Shown here one piece after another: positions 54,458 to 63,092 of a stretch of 64,000 nt of DNA (position 1 is the first letter of the stretch; every line of letters starts with the position of its first letter). Position numbers and translations under genes: made by a program. The DNA is from Sporolactobacillus shoreicorticis (GTDB taxonomy: Bacteria; Bacillota; Bacilli; Bacillales; Sporolactobacillaceae): contig NZ_JAMXWM010000015.1 of the NCBI RefSeq assembly GCF_024125445.1, positions 1 to 64,000 on the forward strand, in the 5' to 3' direction. The notes below the pieces were generated by a model that was given only the letters and a program-made list of their open reading frames with translations, was not told the origin of the DNA and did no database searches.

Positions 54458-55627
54458 CTAGTTTGTTAATCGTCTCCTTTTTCCAATCACAAGAGATAAT
54501 GCCGCAAATGCGACAGCAAAAACAAGCAGAATTGCCATACTGTAAATGATTGATGAAAGATCTGACCAGCCGAATTGAGTGAGTTTCGCGATCCGGGCAT
54601 TGGCCTGAACATACCAATACGTCGGTGTAAAGCTGGCGATTTTCAATACGGTATCATTCAAGAACTCTTGCGGGACAAAAACACCGCTAATGAAACACGG
54701 TCCAAGTGTCAGTACATTGCACACTGCAGACATCGCATTAAGATTCTTCATCAGGTTGCCAATCAGATAGCTGAGACTGGCGACACATGCAGTGAAGATG
54801 GCCGAATTGATTAGAAAAAAAGTCATATTCTGCGTCGCAAAACTTTTTGAATCAAGGAAGAAACAAAAGACGACCAAAATTACCCAGGAAGCGGTGGCAA
54901 ACAGTAAATTGGCTAAAATCAGCTGAGCATTAATGCTGCTCGCCTTCAGCGGCGAACAAAAATTCCGTCTGCTTAAGTCACGCTTATTGACTACAATCAT
55001 GACTGTCGAGATTCCCATAATCAGAACGGCAGACAACGCATAGGCAAGGAAATTGAAATAATACATTGAAAAGCTGTTCGATGTTATTGCACGCTCATGC
55101 GCTCTTATTGTTACCGGCGTGCTTCCAGACAAATTTGTTTTTAATTGTTTGACTAATTGCTGCTGACTTGCTCCCGGCTCATGCTTTGCATAGATCCGTG
55201 CCAGATTCCAGTACTGATTCACATTGATGTCGACATAAGCATTTTCTGTGGAGTTTGGAACAACGGTCTTTTCCATCTGCATCGACCCGCCACTCAATAC
55301 ATCCTCTGTAAATCCCTTTGGAATGCGCAGAATGTACGTGACATTACGGAAAAAAAGTGCGTCTTGAAGGGCCTCCGTGCGGTCAGGCAGTTTGACGAAA
55401 TCACTGCTTTTTGCTAACTCTTGACGAAAGCCTTCAGTTAGCGGCGTTTTTTCCTCGGAAATAAGCGCAATTTTCGCCTTTTCCTGTGAGAAGCTGCTGC
55501 TCTTTTTCTGTTCCGACATGGTGCTCATTGAGATGGTAATTGCAATCGCCAGAAAAATGACAATATAGAGCGAAATGGAGAGCCAATTTTTCCGGATAAT
55601 TTTCATACATAGTTTAAATACTGGCAT
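54458..55627 (-). CDS. ABC-2 type transporter permease (second)
   Basis: A 389-residue permease with one N-terminal membrane helix, a large extracellular domain (about residues 35-180), and five or six C-terminal helices. This is the ABC-2 plan with an extra outside domain. ATG at 55627 has AGGAGG 7 nt upstream and overlaps the previous permease by 14 nt, so the two are coupled. Together with the other permease and the ATPase it forms an exporter, probably for a lipid, peptide antibiotic or ion; the substrate is unknown. Confidence 0.87.
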   Translation of the reverse strand: MPVFKLCMKIIRKNWLSISLYIVIFLAIAITISMSTMSEQKKSSSFSQEKAKIALISEEKTPLTEGFRQELAKSSDFVKLPDRTEALQDALFFRNVTYILRIPKGFTEDVLSGGSMQMEKTVVPNSTENAYVDINVNQYWNLARIYAKHEPGASQQQLVKQLKTNLSGSTPVTIRAHERAITSNSFSMYYFNFLAYALSAVLIMGISTVMIVVNKRDLSRRNFCSPLKASSINAQLILANLLFATASWVILVVFCFFLDSKSFATQNMTFFLINSAIFTACVASLSYLIGNLMKNLNAMSAVCNVLTLGPCFISGVFVPQEFLNDTVLKIASFTPTYWYVQANARIAKLTQFGWSDLSSIIYSMAILLVFAVAFAALSLVIGKRRRLTN

Positions 55628-56756
55628 ACTTCCGCCTCCTGACAATCAGATAGGTTCCGGCGCAGAAAAAGATAATGAAAAGAACCATCATGCCCATGTT
55701 CAGAGCGTAACGATGCAGCGAATCATAATAATAAAGTGCGTAAAACGCGTCGGTTAATAAATTGACCGGATTCAGCCAGGCAAGCGGCGGAACATACGTT
55801 GCAATAAGATATTTCATATTCATGTACATCATTCCGGCCAGAAATGAGCCGAGATTGGTCACTACGATTAAGCATGCAATTTTCAGCCCCTCACCCGCTT
55901 TAATCACCGCACCGATAAATGCGCCGAAGGATATGCCAAGCACACTGCCAATAAGTGCCGTTAATAGGACATAGCCCGTACGCTGACCGAAACTGATATT
56001 TAGGCCGAATTGCAGATAAGCAAGCAATATCATTATTTCTACAAAAAGAATAATTAACGCCGCACAGCTGCCGGCAAGAAAGGCCTCAAGTTTATGCACA
56101 GGGGCCATATTCACTCGCGCGGCACGATCCGTGATATCCGCTTGAATATCCGTAACTTCTTTCATTCCCCAAAAGCTGCCGTACAGACAAGCCATCGCAA
56201 TCAACGAATAAAAATAGTTGAGCACGTTGTTCGGCTCCGCGCTGCCGCCGGAAACTTCTTTTGTATAGCTTCGCTGCTCGCCAACATCCTTAAGCAAACC
56301 GTTTTGCAACGCTTTCGGATTTTTTTTCGCTATATTTGTTACCGCGGAACTGCTCGTACGATACTGATCAACGAAGCTTTTCATAATGCTCTGACTGATT
56401 CCTGTTTCCTTCACGGTCAGCTTGATCTCTTCTCCGCTTGTATAATAGCCGTCAATTTTATCTTGCTTCAACCAGTTGTCCGCCTCGGCTTGATTTGATG
56501 CGGTCTTCAGATTAAATAACCGGTCTTTTCCCTTCGAAACACTTTGCATCACCATTCTTAATTGGGAATCCTGCTGATAGGCGCTGTCATTGACGACCGC
56601 CGCGTCAATCGGTTTAAAAGTTTCTTCATTGTTTAAATTACTAAATGCCATGTAAAAAAAGGTGCCAAGCAGAATCGGAAAGAGGAGTGTCCAGAAAACG
56701 AGCTGTCTGTCCCTGATCAAGCATTTAAAACGATAGATAAATATATGAGTAAACAT
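55614..56756 (-). CDS. ABC-2 type transporter permease (first)
   Basis: A 380-residue permease of the same plan as the next gene: one N-terminal helix (LVFWTLLFPILLGTFFYMAF), a large outside domain, then about five helices including LEAFLAGSCAALIILFVEIMILLAYLQF. ATG at 56756 is chosen since GGAG lies 9 nt upstream, whereas the ATG at 56765 touches that site. It follows the ATPase gene by 15 bp. Likely a heterodimer partner of the following permease. Confidence 0.87.
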   Translation of the reverse strand: MFTHIFIYRFKCLIRDRQLVFWTLLFPILLGTFFYMAFSNLNNEETFKPIDAAVVNDSAYQQDSQLRMVMQSVSKGKDRLFNLKTASNQAEADNWLKQDKIDGYYTSGEEIKLTVKETGISQSIMKSFVDQYRTSSSAVTNIAKKNPKALQNGLLKDVGEQRSYTKEVSGGSAEPNNVLNYFYSLIAMACLYGSFWGMKEVTDIQADITDRAARVNMAPVHKLEAFLAGSCAALIILFVEIMILLAYLQFGLNISFGQRTGYVLLTALIGSVLGISFGAFIGAVIKAGEGLKIACLIVVTNLGSFLAGMMYMNMKYLIATYVPPLAWLNPVNLLTDAFYALYYYDSLHRYALNMGMMVLFIIFFCAGTYLIVRRRKYASI

Positions 56757-56771
56757 TCGATTCATCTCCTC

Positions 56772-57704
56772 TCAATCACGAAGCTGCTTTCCTGTTATTT
56801 CAAGAAAAACATCATTCAACGTCGGCAGTTCGGAATAAATGCGGCCGAAGCCAATCTGGTGTGTCTTCAGAAAGTCAAGCACTGTCTCCAAATTATTTGT
56901 TCCTTTTCCCGACTTGATAATTAAGCGCTTATCGATGTGTTCAACAGAGACAATTCCCGGGAGCTCGCGCATCTGCCTTAGTTGCTCCGCATCAATTGAA
57001 AAAGCCTCAATAGTTATTTTCTCTCCAAGAGTGATCATGGCTTTTAATTCTTCGTTTGTACCGGAGGCGATTACGCGGCCTTTATCGATAATCACAATCC
57101 GTGAACAAAGCTGTTCGACTTCCTCCATATAATGAGACGTATACACAATCGTCGCACCTTGTGCATTTAAACGCTCAATGCCCTCAAGTATTTTGTTGCG
57201 GCTTTGCGGATCAACAGCTACGGTCGGTTCGTCTAAAATAATCAATTTGGGTTTATGCGCGATCCCGCAGGCGATATTCAATCGCCGCAGCAGACCGCCG
57301 CTCAATTTCTTAGGATAAAACTTCCGAAAATCGTCCAATTCGACAAAAGCAATCGCCTCTTCCACCAAACGCTTCCGCTCCGCCTTGTTTCTCACATAGA
57401 GGCCGCAGAAATAATCGATATTCTCATACACGGTCAACTCATCGAATACGGCGACATTTTGCATGACAATGCCGATGTCGCGTTTGATGTCATATGCGTC
57501 AGGAGCCATCTTCCTGCCGAAGATTTCGACCTCACCTTTGTCATAGCTGAGAAGCGATAAAATGCAGTTAATCGCCGTGCTCTTTCCGGAACCATTCGGT
57601 CCAAGCAATCCGAATATTTCTCCTTCTTTAATGTCTAAAGACAAATGATCCAGTGCGACAAGTTCCCCGTATCTCTTCACTAGATTCTTCACATGAATAA
57701 TCAA
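56772..57704 (-). CDS. ABC-2 exporter ATP-binding protein
   Basis: A 310-residue ATPase. Walker A GPNGSGKSTAINCIL, signature LSGGLLRRLNIACGI (the second residues differ from the usual GGxxQR, here GGLLRR), Walker B KLIILDEPTVAVD, and switch histidine in VYTSHYMEE. A C-terminal domain follows residue 225. TTG at 57704 is the start, with GAGGAG 9 nt upstream and the family start LIIHVKNLVKRYG; upstream in-frame codons are not supported. First gene of the exporter operon, divergent from the sensor kinase. Confidence 0.9.
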   Translation of the reverse strand: MIIHVKNLVKRYGELVALDHLSLDIKEGEIFGLLGPNGSGKSTAINCILSLLSYDKGEVEIFGRKMAPDAYDIKRDIGIVMQNVAVFDELTVYENIDYFCGLYVRNKAERKRLVEEAIAFVELDDFRKFYPKKLSGGLLRRLNIACGIAHKPKLIILDEPTVAVDPQSRNKILEGIERLNAQGATIVYTSHYMEEVEQLCSRIVIIDKGRVIASGTNEELKAMITLGEKITIEAFSIDAEQLRQMRELPGIVSVEHIDKRLIIKSGKGTNNLETVLDFLKTHQIGFGRIYSELPTLNDVFLEITGKQLRD

Positions 57705-57783
57705 TGGTAACAGCTCCTCTCCAACTGTACTCAGTGTAATGGAACAACCGCATCGAGGTAAGTGTCGTTGATCATTAACTATC

Positions 57784-57797
57784 ATGACAATTGTCAT
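57784..57797. promoter_or_regulatory. 14-bp palindrome in the exporter/two-component divergent region
   Basis: ATGACAATTGTCAT, a perfect 14-bp palindrome, lies 80 bp from the ATPase start and 86 bp from the kinase start. It is the only strong dyad in the 179-bp divergent region and is the best candidate binding site for the NarL-type response regulator, controlling one or both operons. Confidence 0.55.
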
Positions 57798-57883
57798 CAT
57801 TCTCCTCGCACGCGATTGTACAAGTACGAAAAAAATGGTTAAATGAAAACAGCACATGCATCATGAATGGGAGACGGACGGTG

Positions 57884-58954
57884 ATGGTGAACCATATTGT
57901 CAATAAGCTAACCCTGCTTGCCTGTTGTCTGGCCTTTTACCTAACCGGCAGGACGTTCACTGATGATGTATTGCCTGTTCTTCTGGCGATTATTTTTACC
58001 TGTCTATTAAGTTATGTCGAAAAGGAACATTTACGCATAATCCTGACCGCTGCGTTTACACTGTGCAGCTTGCTTCTGCCATGGACGTGCGTTTTCCTGC
58101 CGCTCATCTGCTATGACATGCTTTTTTCAAAAAAACAGTGGGTTTGTTTTCTGTCATTGGCTCCGTTCCTGCTCTTCTGGTCCGATGCCGCCGTAGCCGT
58201 TGATATAGCTATTTGCGCGTTATTCCTTCTCTCGGCGTTACTGAAGTACAGAACAGCGATCGTTGAACAGTTGAAGAATGATTATTATGAATTGCGTGAC
58301 ACAACGCAGGAAATGGCGTTGCGTTTAAAGAAACAAAATCAGGACCTGCTGAAGAAGCAGGATAATGAATTAACCATGGCAACACTTGGCGAGCGTAACC
58401 GAATCGCAAGGGAAATTCATGACAATGTCGGCCACTTGCTGTCGCGTGCACTGCTGCAGATCGGCGCCTTTCTCGCCGTGAAACAGGATGATCAGACAAA
58501 AGAAGCACTCTCTACTTTAAAAGATACCCTTTCTGAGGCGATGGACAGCATTCGAACGAGCGTTCATGACCTTCATGACGAATCCATCGATTTGCGGACT
58601 CAAGTCATGGATTTAGTGCATAAATTTACCTTCTGCCCGCTTCGTCTCGATTATTCAGTTCAAAATAAACCCGGCAGTAAACTGAACTACGCATTGATTA
58701 CAATTGTGAAAGAAGCCTTGTCCAACATCGTTCGTCATTCCGATGCGAGTCAAGCCGAAATTAGACTTCGCGAGCACCCTGCGTTCTACCAATTAATTAT
58801 TTCTGACAACGGATCGACGCGAAATGATAAACTTGATCAAGGGATCGGCCTGAAGAACATAAACGATCGTGTTGAAGCTTTTCACGGGCTTCTCAATATC
58901 GAAATAAAAAAGGGATTTAAACTGTTTATTTCGATCCCAAAGAAAGGAAATTGA
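57884..58954 (+). CDS. sensor histidine kinase (NarL-system, HPK7 type)
   Basis: A 356-residue kinase with five or six membrane helices in the first 130 residues and almost no extracellular part. This suggests it senses the membrane itself or the partner exporter. A coiled coil follows (about residues 135-185), then the HisKA_3 box GERNRIAREIHDNVGHLLSR with the phosphorylated histidine. The ATPase has HSDASQAEIRL, DNG and GIGLKNINDRVEA. ATG at 57884 (or GTG at 57881) fits GGGAG upstream. Similar to LiaS, DesK and YvfT; the stimulus is unknown. Its stop overlaps the response regulator start. Confidence 0.91.
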   Translation: MVNHIVNKLTLLACCLAFYLTGRTFTDDVLPVLLAIIFTCLLSYVEKEHLRIILTAAFTLCSLLLPWTCVFLPLICYDMLFSKKQWVCFLSLAPFLLFWSDAAVAVDIAICALFLLSALLKYRTAIVEQLKNDYYELRDTTQEMALRLKKQNQDLLKKQDNELTMATLGERNRIAREIHDNVGHLLSRALLQIGAFLAVKQDDQTKEALSTLKDTLSEAMDSIRTSVHDLHDESIDLRTQVMDLVHKFTFCPLRLDYSVQNKPGSKLNYALITIVKEALSNIVRHSDASQAEIRLREHPAFYQLIISDNGSTRNDKLDQGIGLKNINDRVEAFHGLLNIEIKKGFKLFISIPKKGN

Positions 58955-59577
58955 TGATGAATGTCCTGATTGTGGATGATGATCGTCTTGTTTCTTCTTC
59001 ACTTAAAACCATTCTTGAGGCAGATCCTATGGTTCATGTCTCCAGTGTGGGCAACTCCGGATCGGAAGCCGTTGCCCTTTATCACAAACTTTGCCCCGAC
59101 ATTTTACTCATGGATATCCGAATGGACGGAATGACGGGAATCGATGCCGCCAAGATCCTGCTTGAAGAGGATTCCAAAGCCAAAATTCTTTTTTTGACAA
59201 CCTTTTCGGATGACGATTATATTGTCGAAGCGCTTCGCATCGGCGCTAAAGGTTATATTTTGAAACAGAATTTTGAGAGTATCGTTCCGGCGCTGAAGGC
59301 CGTGTTCAGTGGTCAGGTCGTGTTCGGCGACGCCATTGTCAGTAAATTCCCCTCATTAATGAAACCTAAAGAACAGCCGAACTTCAGTCGATTTAAGCTG
59401 AGCGAGCGCGAACTTGCAATCATTGAACACGTTGCAAACGGCAAATCAAACCGAGAAATTGCGCAGAAACTTTTTCTCAGTGAGGGTACGGTACGCAATT
59501 ACATCAGCATCATTCTGGAAAAACTGGCGCTGCGTGACCGCACTCAGCTTGCCATTTTTTACTATAAACACCTTTGA
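58954..59577 (+). CDS. response regulator, NarL/LuxR family
   Basis: A 207-residue regulator. Receiver domain: VLIVDDDRLV, phospho-aspartate in PDILLMDIRMDGMTG, and the conserved lysine in GYILKQNF. A LuxR-type helix-turn-helix is at the C-terminus (LSERELAIIEHVANGKSNREIAQKLFLSEGTVRNYISIILEKL). ATG at 58954 overlaps the kinase stop by one base and has AAAGG about 6 nt upstream of that overlap. Partner of the kinase; its likely targets are the divergent ABC exporter and its own operon. Confidence 0.93.
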   Translation: MMNVLIVDDDRLVSSSLKTILEADPMVHVSSVGNSGSEAVALYHKLCPDILLMDIRMDGMTGIDAAKILLEEDSKAKILFLTTFSDDDYIVEALRIGAKGYILKQNFESIVPALKAVFSGQVVFGDAIVSKFPSLMKPKEQPNFSRFKLSERELAIIEHVANGKSNREIAQKLFLSEGTVRNYISIILEKLALRDRTQLAIFYYKHL

Positions 59578-59607
59578 AAAAATAACTGATTTCATATAAA
59601 GAAACCT

Positions 59608-59652
59608 AAAGGCGGTTCGGCATTCAAAAAATGAATACCAAACCGCCTTTTT
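59608..59652. terminator. bidirectional terminator between the response regulator and sbcC
   Basis: AAAGGCGGTT and AACCGCCTTT form a perfect 10-bp stem with a further ATTC/GAAT pairing inside, and A and T runs outside, between convergent genes. Confidence 0.87.
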
Positions 59653-59687
59653 CAGATTTTCGTCGCTCAATGCACTTTATATGTACC

Positions 59688-62600
59688 CTAGATCATCTCC
59701 ATGTGTACGCGGCTGCCTCTTCCCGATGGGATCGCAGGCGAAACAATTAATCGCCGCGGCAGTCGTTCGCGCATCTCAGGCACGTGACTGATAATGCCAA
59801 TTGCCAAACGACGCATATGCAGCTTTTCAAGAGCAGTAACCACTGTATCAAGAAGATCCGGATCAAGCGAACCAAATCCCTCATCAAGAAAAAAGAATTG
59901 CAGCGGAACATTGCCGCGGAGCTGAATCTGTTCTGAAAGAGACAAAGCCAAGGCAAGCGAGGTTAAGAACGTTTCCCCGCCGGATAATGACGCCACCGGG
60001 CGATAGACACCTCCATTGCCATTGTCCCGAATAATGAAACCGCCCTCCTCATCTACTTCAAGCACGTAGCGGTTATGCGTCAGTTCACCGAGCCGTTTTG
60101 ACGCGGCAGCGCAAACCTGCTGAAGCTGCTCCTCCGCGACGAATTCTACAAACGCGTTGCCGCGGAACACGCGCTGCAGCTTCTCATATTGGTCGGAAGC
60201 CTTCTGATTCTTCTTTCGTTCAGATTCCAGCTTAAGAAATAGTTTGTGATTTTTCTCTAAGTTTTCGCGTTCTTTTGTCGCAGCACCAACACTTTTTATC
60301 AATGATTGCACCTTTTCTTTCAGTTCTACCCACTGTTGCCGCAGCTCATCCAGCTGGGCTTTTGAAACCGATTGATTGCCCAGTTTCTCAGAAATGGACT
60401 GAATTTCAGAAGAAAGCTTTGTTGTCTGTTCTTCATAGCTTGTCAGATCTTCAGACAGTCTGACCCGCTCGTCATCGTTTAAATGCGCTCTTTGCACATG
60501 ATCTCGCTGATCAAATTGGGAAGCTGCGAGCCGTTCCTCCCATTTTGCGCTCGCTGATTGATGTGTCTTCACTGCCCGATCCTCACGCGCAGAAGCATTT
60601 GCACATTCTTTATCCATACGATGGTATGTTTCCATTGCGGTTTGGGCCATGTGCTCTGCCGATTCCATTTCCTGTTTCAATCGACTCATTTCCTTTTCGG
60701 AATCGAGCGCCAGTTGATTCAGCGGCATATCTTCACTTAATTCCAGCGCGTGTAATTGCTCACGCCACTGATGCAAGGATTTCTTTGAAGCTTCCTGCCG
60801 GCCGACCCACTCGCTCCGCTGTTCGTCAAGACCGCGCACGATCTCCTGATCTTGATCTACTTTCTGTTCAAGCTGGCTGAGCGCTTTTTTCATTTGCTGC
60901 ACTTCCACGTGCAAGTGCTCCGCTTTTTGATCAGCGCCCCGGATTGCGCTGGCTTGTTCCTGCACTTTATCAAATGATGAAAAACGGGCATTCCATTCCT
61001 TTAACTGCACATCACGTTCCTGTTTTTTTTCGATTGCCTGCTTTTTAAGAGCGGTCATTTTTTCTTTGTACATGGCAGCTTGAGTATCACACTTCGAACG
61101 CTGAGATTCAATCATACGTGCACGTTCAAGCTGCGTCACCAGTTGATCGGCAACGTGCAGCTGATCCTGTTCCTCCTCTTTAACGGCAAGCATGATTTGA
61201 TTAAGTAGCTCCTTGATACCCAGACGCCCCCATTCTGCAAAATCAATAGATAGGGACGCGTCATGGATTTCATGTCCGGACGGCACTGCCGCTTGCACAG
61301 AATCTGAAAATGCTTTCGCCTGCTGTTCTAGTTGTGCCGCGCAAATCCTGGTTTCCTGCAGCTGATTGATCAGAAATTCCGTCGTTTTCTGATAGAAGTT
61401 CTTCTTCGCGTCAATTTCCGCATCCGACAACAGCATATCTCCCGCTTCGGGACTCGGATGGTGAAGCGACCCGCATACCGGACATGGCTCTCCCTCACGA
61501 AGTGCGGCCACTAATTGCAGCGACAAATTATGGCGATTGATCCGTTCACGCTCTTGCTCGACTTTTTTATTTTGCACGTCGACGAATGCTTGTGCTGATC
61601 GGATAAGCCGGATTGTATCAACAGTGCGATTATAAATTTCCTGATTCTGCTTAAAAAGCAATAAATCTTTTTTATTTATTTGTGTCTGCTCGTTTTCAAG
61701 TCGGTTGATTTCTTGTTTGCATTTTTCAAGTGCGTCACGCAGTTGAAGCCATTCACCGCGTTTTTCGCCAAGATAACCATCTAGTGAATCGATCTCTTTC
61801 TTTTCTTGCAGCGCTTGTTGAATGAGTGCCCGCCTGTCGCTTGACACCTCCAGCGTCGCCAATTCGCTCTCTTTTATTTGCACATTCTTCTTCAATTCAT
61901 TTAAGCGCTGCTGTTCTTGTGCTAATGCCGTTCGTGCCTTGTCTCGGCTCTGCTCAAGGTTGTTTTTGGCTGACTGGAGCTCTCGCAAAGCATTCCATTC
62001 ACTCTTGAGCTGACTTTGAATCGACGCGCCCTGAAGAAATTTTTGCCTTCTCTCATCAAGACTTGGCATCTTCTCTTCTGAATTTTTCTTTCTGTCCTCA
62101 CGTTTCTTTTTTGCCGCCTCAAACTGTGCCTTTGCGTGCTCGAATCGACGGCGCGCTTCCGCATGTTCATCTCTTGCTTTTGTTGTATCCAGTTCTGCGT
62201 CGCGCAACGCGTCCAAATAAGGCATTAATTTATCTGCTGCTTCGCTTCGGCTAAGCTTGATCTTTATTGCTGCATATTTATCTTTTTCCTGCATTAATTT
62301 CTGCAGTGCTTGCGCTTTTGCTTTCTTGTCTTCAATCATGCTGCGGATCTGCTCAAATAAATGCTTCTCAGCTTCCACTTTTTCAAGATTGGTCCGTGAT
62401 AGAGTGAGTTTGCGCTCAATCTCAGTGCATCGTTTGATTGCTGCATGAACCGCTTCCTCAGATGCATCACCAAGCATTGCCTGCTTCTCAGATACAATCT
62501 GCAGCCATTGTTTCCGCTCGTCAAATGCCCGTTTCAGGCGTGCGGATAATTCATCACCGTACCGTTCAAGATGAAAGAGCCGTTGGAGCATCTTGCGACG

Positions 62601-63092
62601 ATCATTGCCTTTAAGTGTCAGGAACTCAGCGAATTTTCCTTGAGGCAGCACAACGGCACGCGTAAAATCATCATGGGTCAATCCAAGAATCTCTTGTACG
62701 GAACGCGTCAAGTCGCGTTCCTTATCAGCAATCACTTCATTGACTGCGCCCAGTTTAAGCAGACGGCAGCTTGCCAGGCGGAGTCCGCCGTCCTTTGTCC
62801 GCTTATAGCTTCGTTCTGCGCGGTATTGTTCCGTTTCATCTCCCGACAGTTCAAAGGTGAAACCGACCGACATTTGTTGTTCAAGCTGATTTAAGATTCC
62901 GGATGTGTTATTTGCCGCACGCTCTACCGTTCCATAAAGTGCAAGCGTTATTCCATCCAAAATCGTTGATTTTCCGCTTCCTGTCGGTCCGAAAATGCCA
63001 AATAATCCGTCCGCGCACAGCGCCTCAAAGTCAATATGCTGTTCCTCACGAAAACTGTTCAATCCGTTTAACGTTAATTCAATCGGCTTCAT
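59688..63092 (-). CDS. sbcC: exonuclease subunit SbcC
   Basis: A 1134-residue SMC/Rad50-type ATPase. Together with SbcD it cuts DNA hairpins and processes broken ends. N-terminal Walker A GIFGPTGSGKST (K41). Two long coiled-coil arms (about residues 180-480 and 560-900). The zinc hook is CPVCGSLHHP near residue 500. C-terminal signature LSGGETFLTSLALAL and Walker B FFFLDEGFGSLD. ATG at 63092 has GGGGAGG 7 nt upstream and gives the family start MKPIELTLNGLNSF; the longer frame to 63140 is not supported. It overlaps the end of sbcD by 14 nt, so the two are translationally coupled. Confidence 0.95.
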   Translation of the reverse strand: MKPIELTLNGLNSFREEQHIDFEALCADGLFGIFGPTGSGKSTILDGITLALYGTVERAANNTSGILNQLEQQMSVGFTFELSGDETEQYRAERSYKRTKDGGLRLASCRLLKLGAVNEVIADKERDLTRSVQEILGLTHDDFTRAVVLPQGKFAEFLTLKGNDRRKMLQRLFHLERYGDELSARLKRAFDERKQWLQIVSEKQAMLGDASEEAVHAAIKRCTEIERKLTLSRTNLEKVEAEKHLFEQIRSMIEDKKAKAQALQKLMQEKDKYAAIKIKLSRSEAADKLMPYLDALRDAELDTTKARDEHAEARRRFEHAKAQFEAAKKKREDRKKNSEEKMPSLDERRQKFLQGASIQSQLKSEWNALRELQSAKNNLEQSRDKARTALAQEQQRLNELKKNVQIKESELATLEVSSDRRALIQQALQEKKEIDSLDGYLGEKRGEWLQLRDALEKCKQEINRLENEQTQINKKDLLLFKQNQEIYNRTVDTIRLIRSAQAFVDVQNKKVEQERERINRHNLSLQLVAALREGEPCPVCGSLHHPSPEAGDMLLSDAEIDAKKNFYQKTTEFLINQLQETRICAAQLEQQAKAFSDSVQAAVPSGHEIHDASLSIDFAEWGRLGIKELLNQIMLAVKEEEQDQLHVADQLVTQLERARMIESQRSKCDTQAAMYKEKMTALKKQAIEKKQERDVQLKEWNARFSSFDKVQEQASAIRGADQKAEHLHVEVQQMKKALSQLEQKVDQDQEIVRGLDEQRSEWVGRQEASKKSLHQWREQLHALELSEDMPLNQLALDSEKEMSRLKQEMESAEHMAQTAMETYHRMDKECANASAREDRAVKTHQSASAKWEERLAASQFDQRDHVQRAHLNDDERVRLSEDLTSYEEQTTKLSSEIQSISEKLGNQSVSKAQLDELRQQWVELKEKVQSLIKSVGAATKERENLEKNHKLFLKLESERKKNQKASDQYEKLQRVFRGNAFVEFVAEEQLQQVCAAASKRLGELTHNRYVLEVDEEGGFIIRDNGNGGVYRPVASLSGGETFLTSLALALSLSEQIQLRGNVPLQFFFLDEGFGSLDPDLLDTVVTALEKLHMRRLAIGIISHVPEMRERLPRRLIVSPAIPSGRGSRVHMEMI

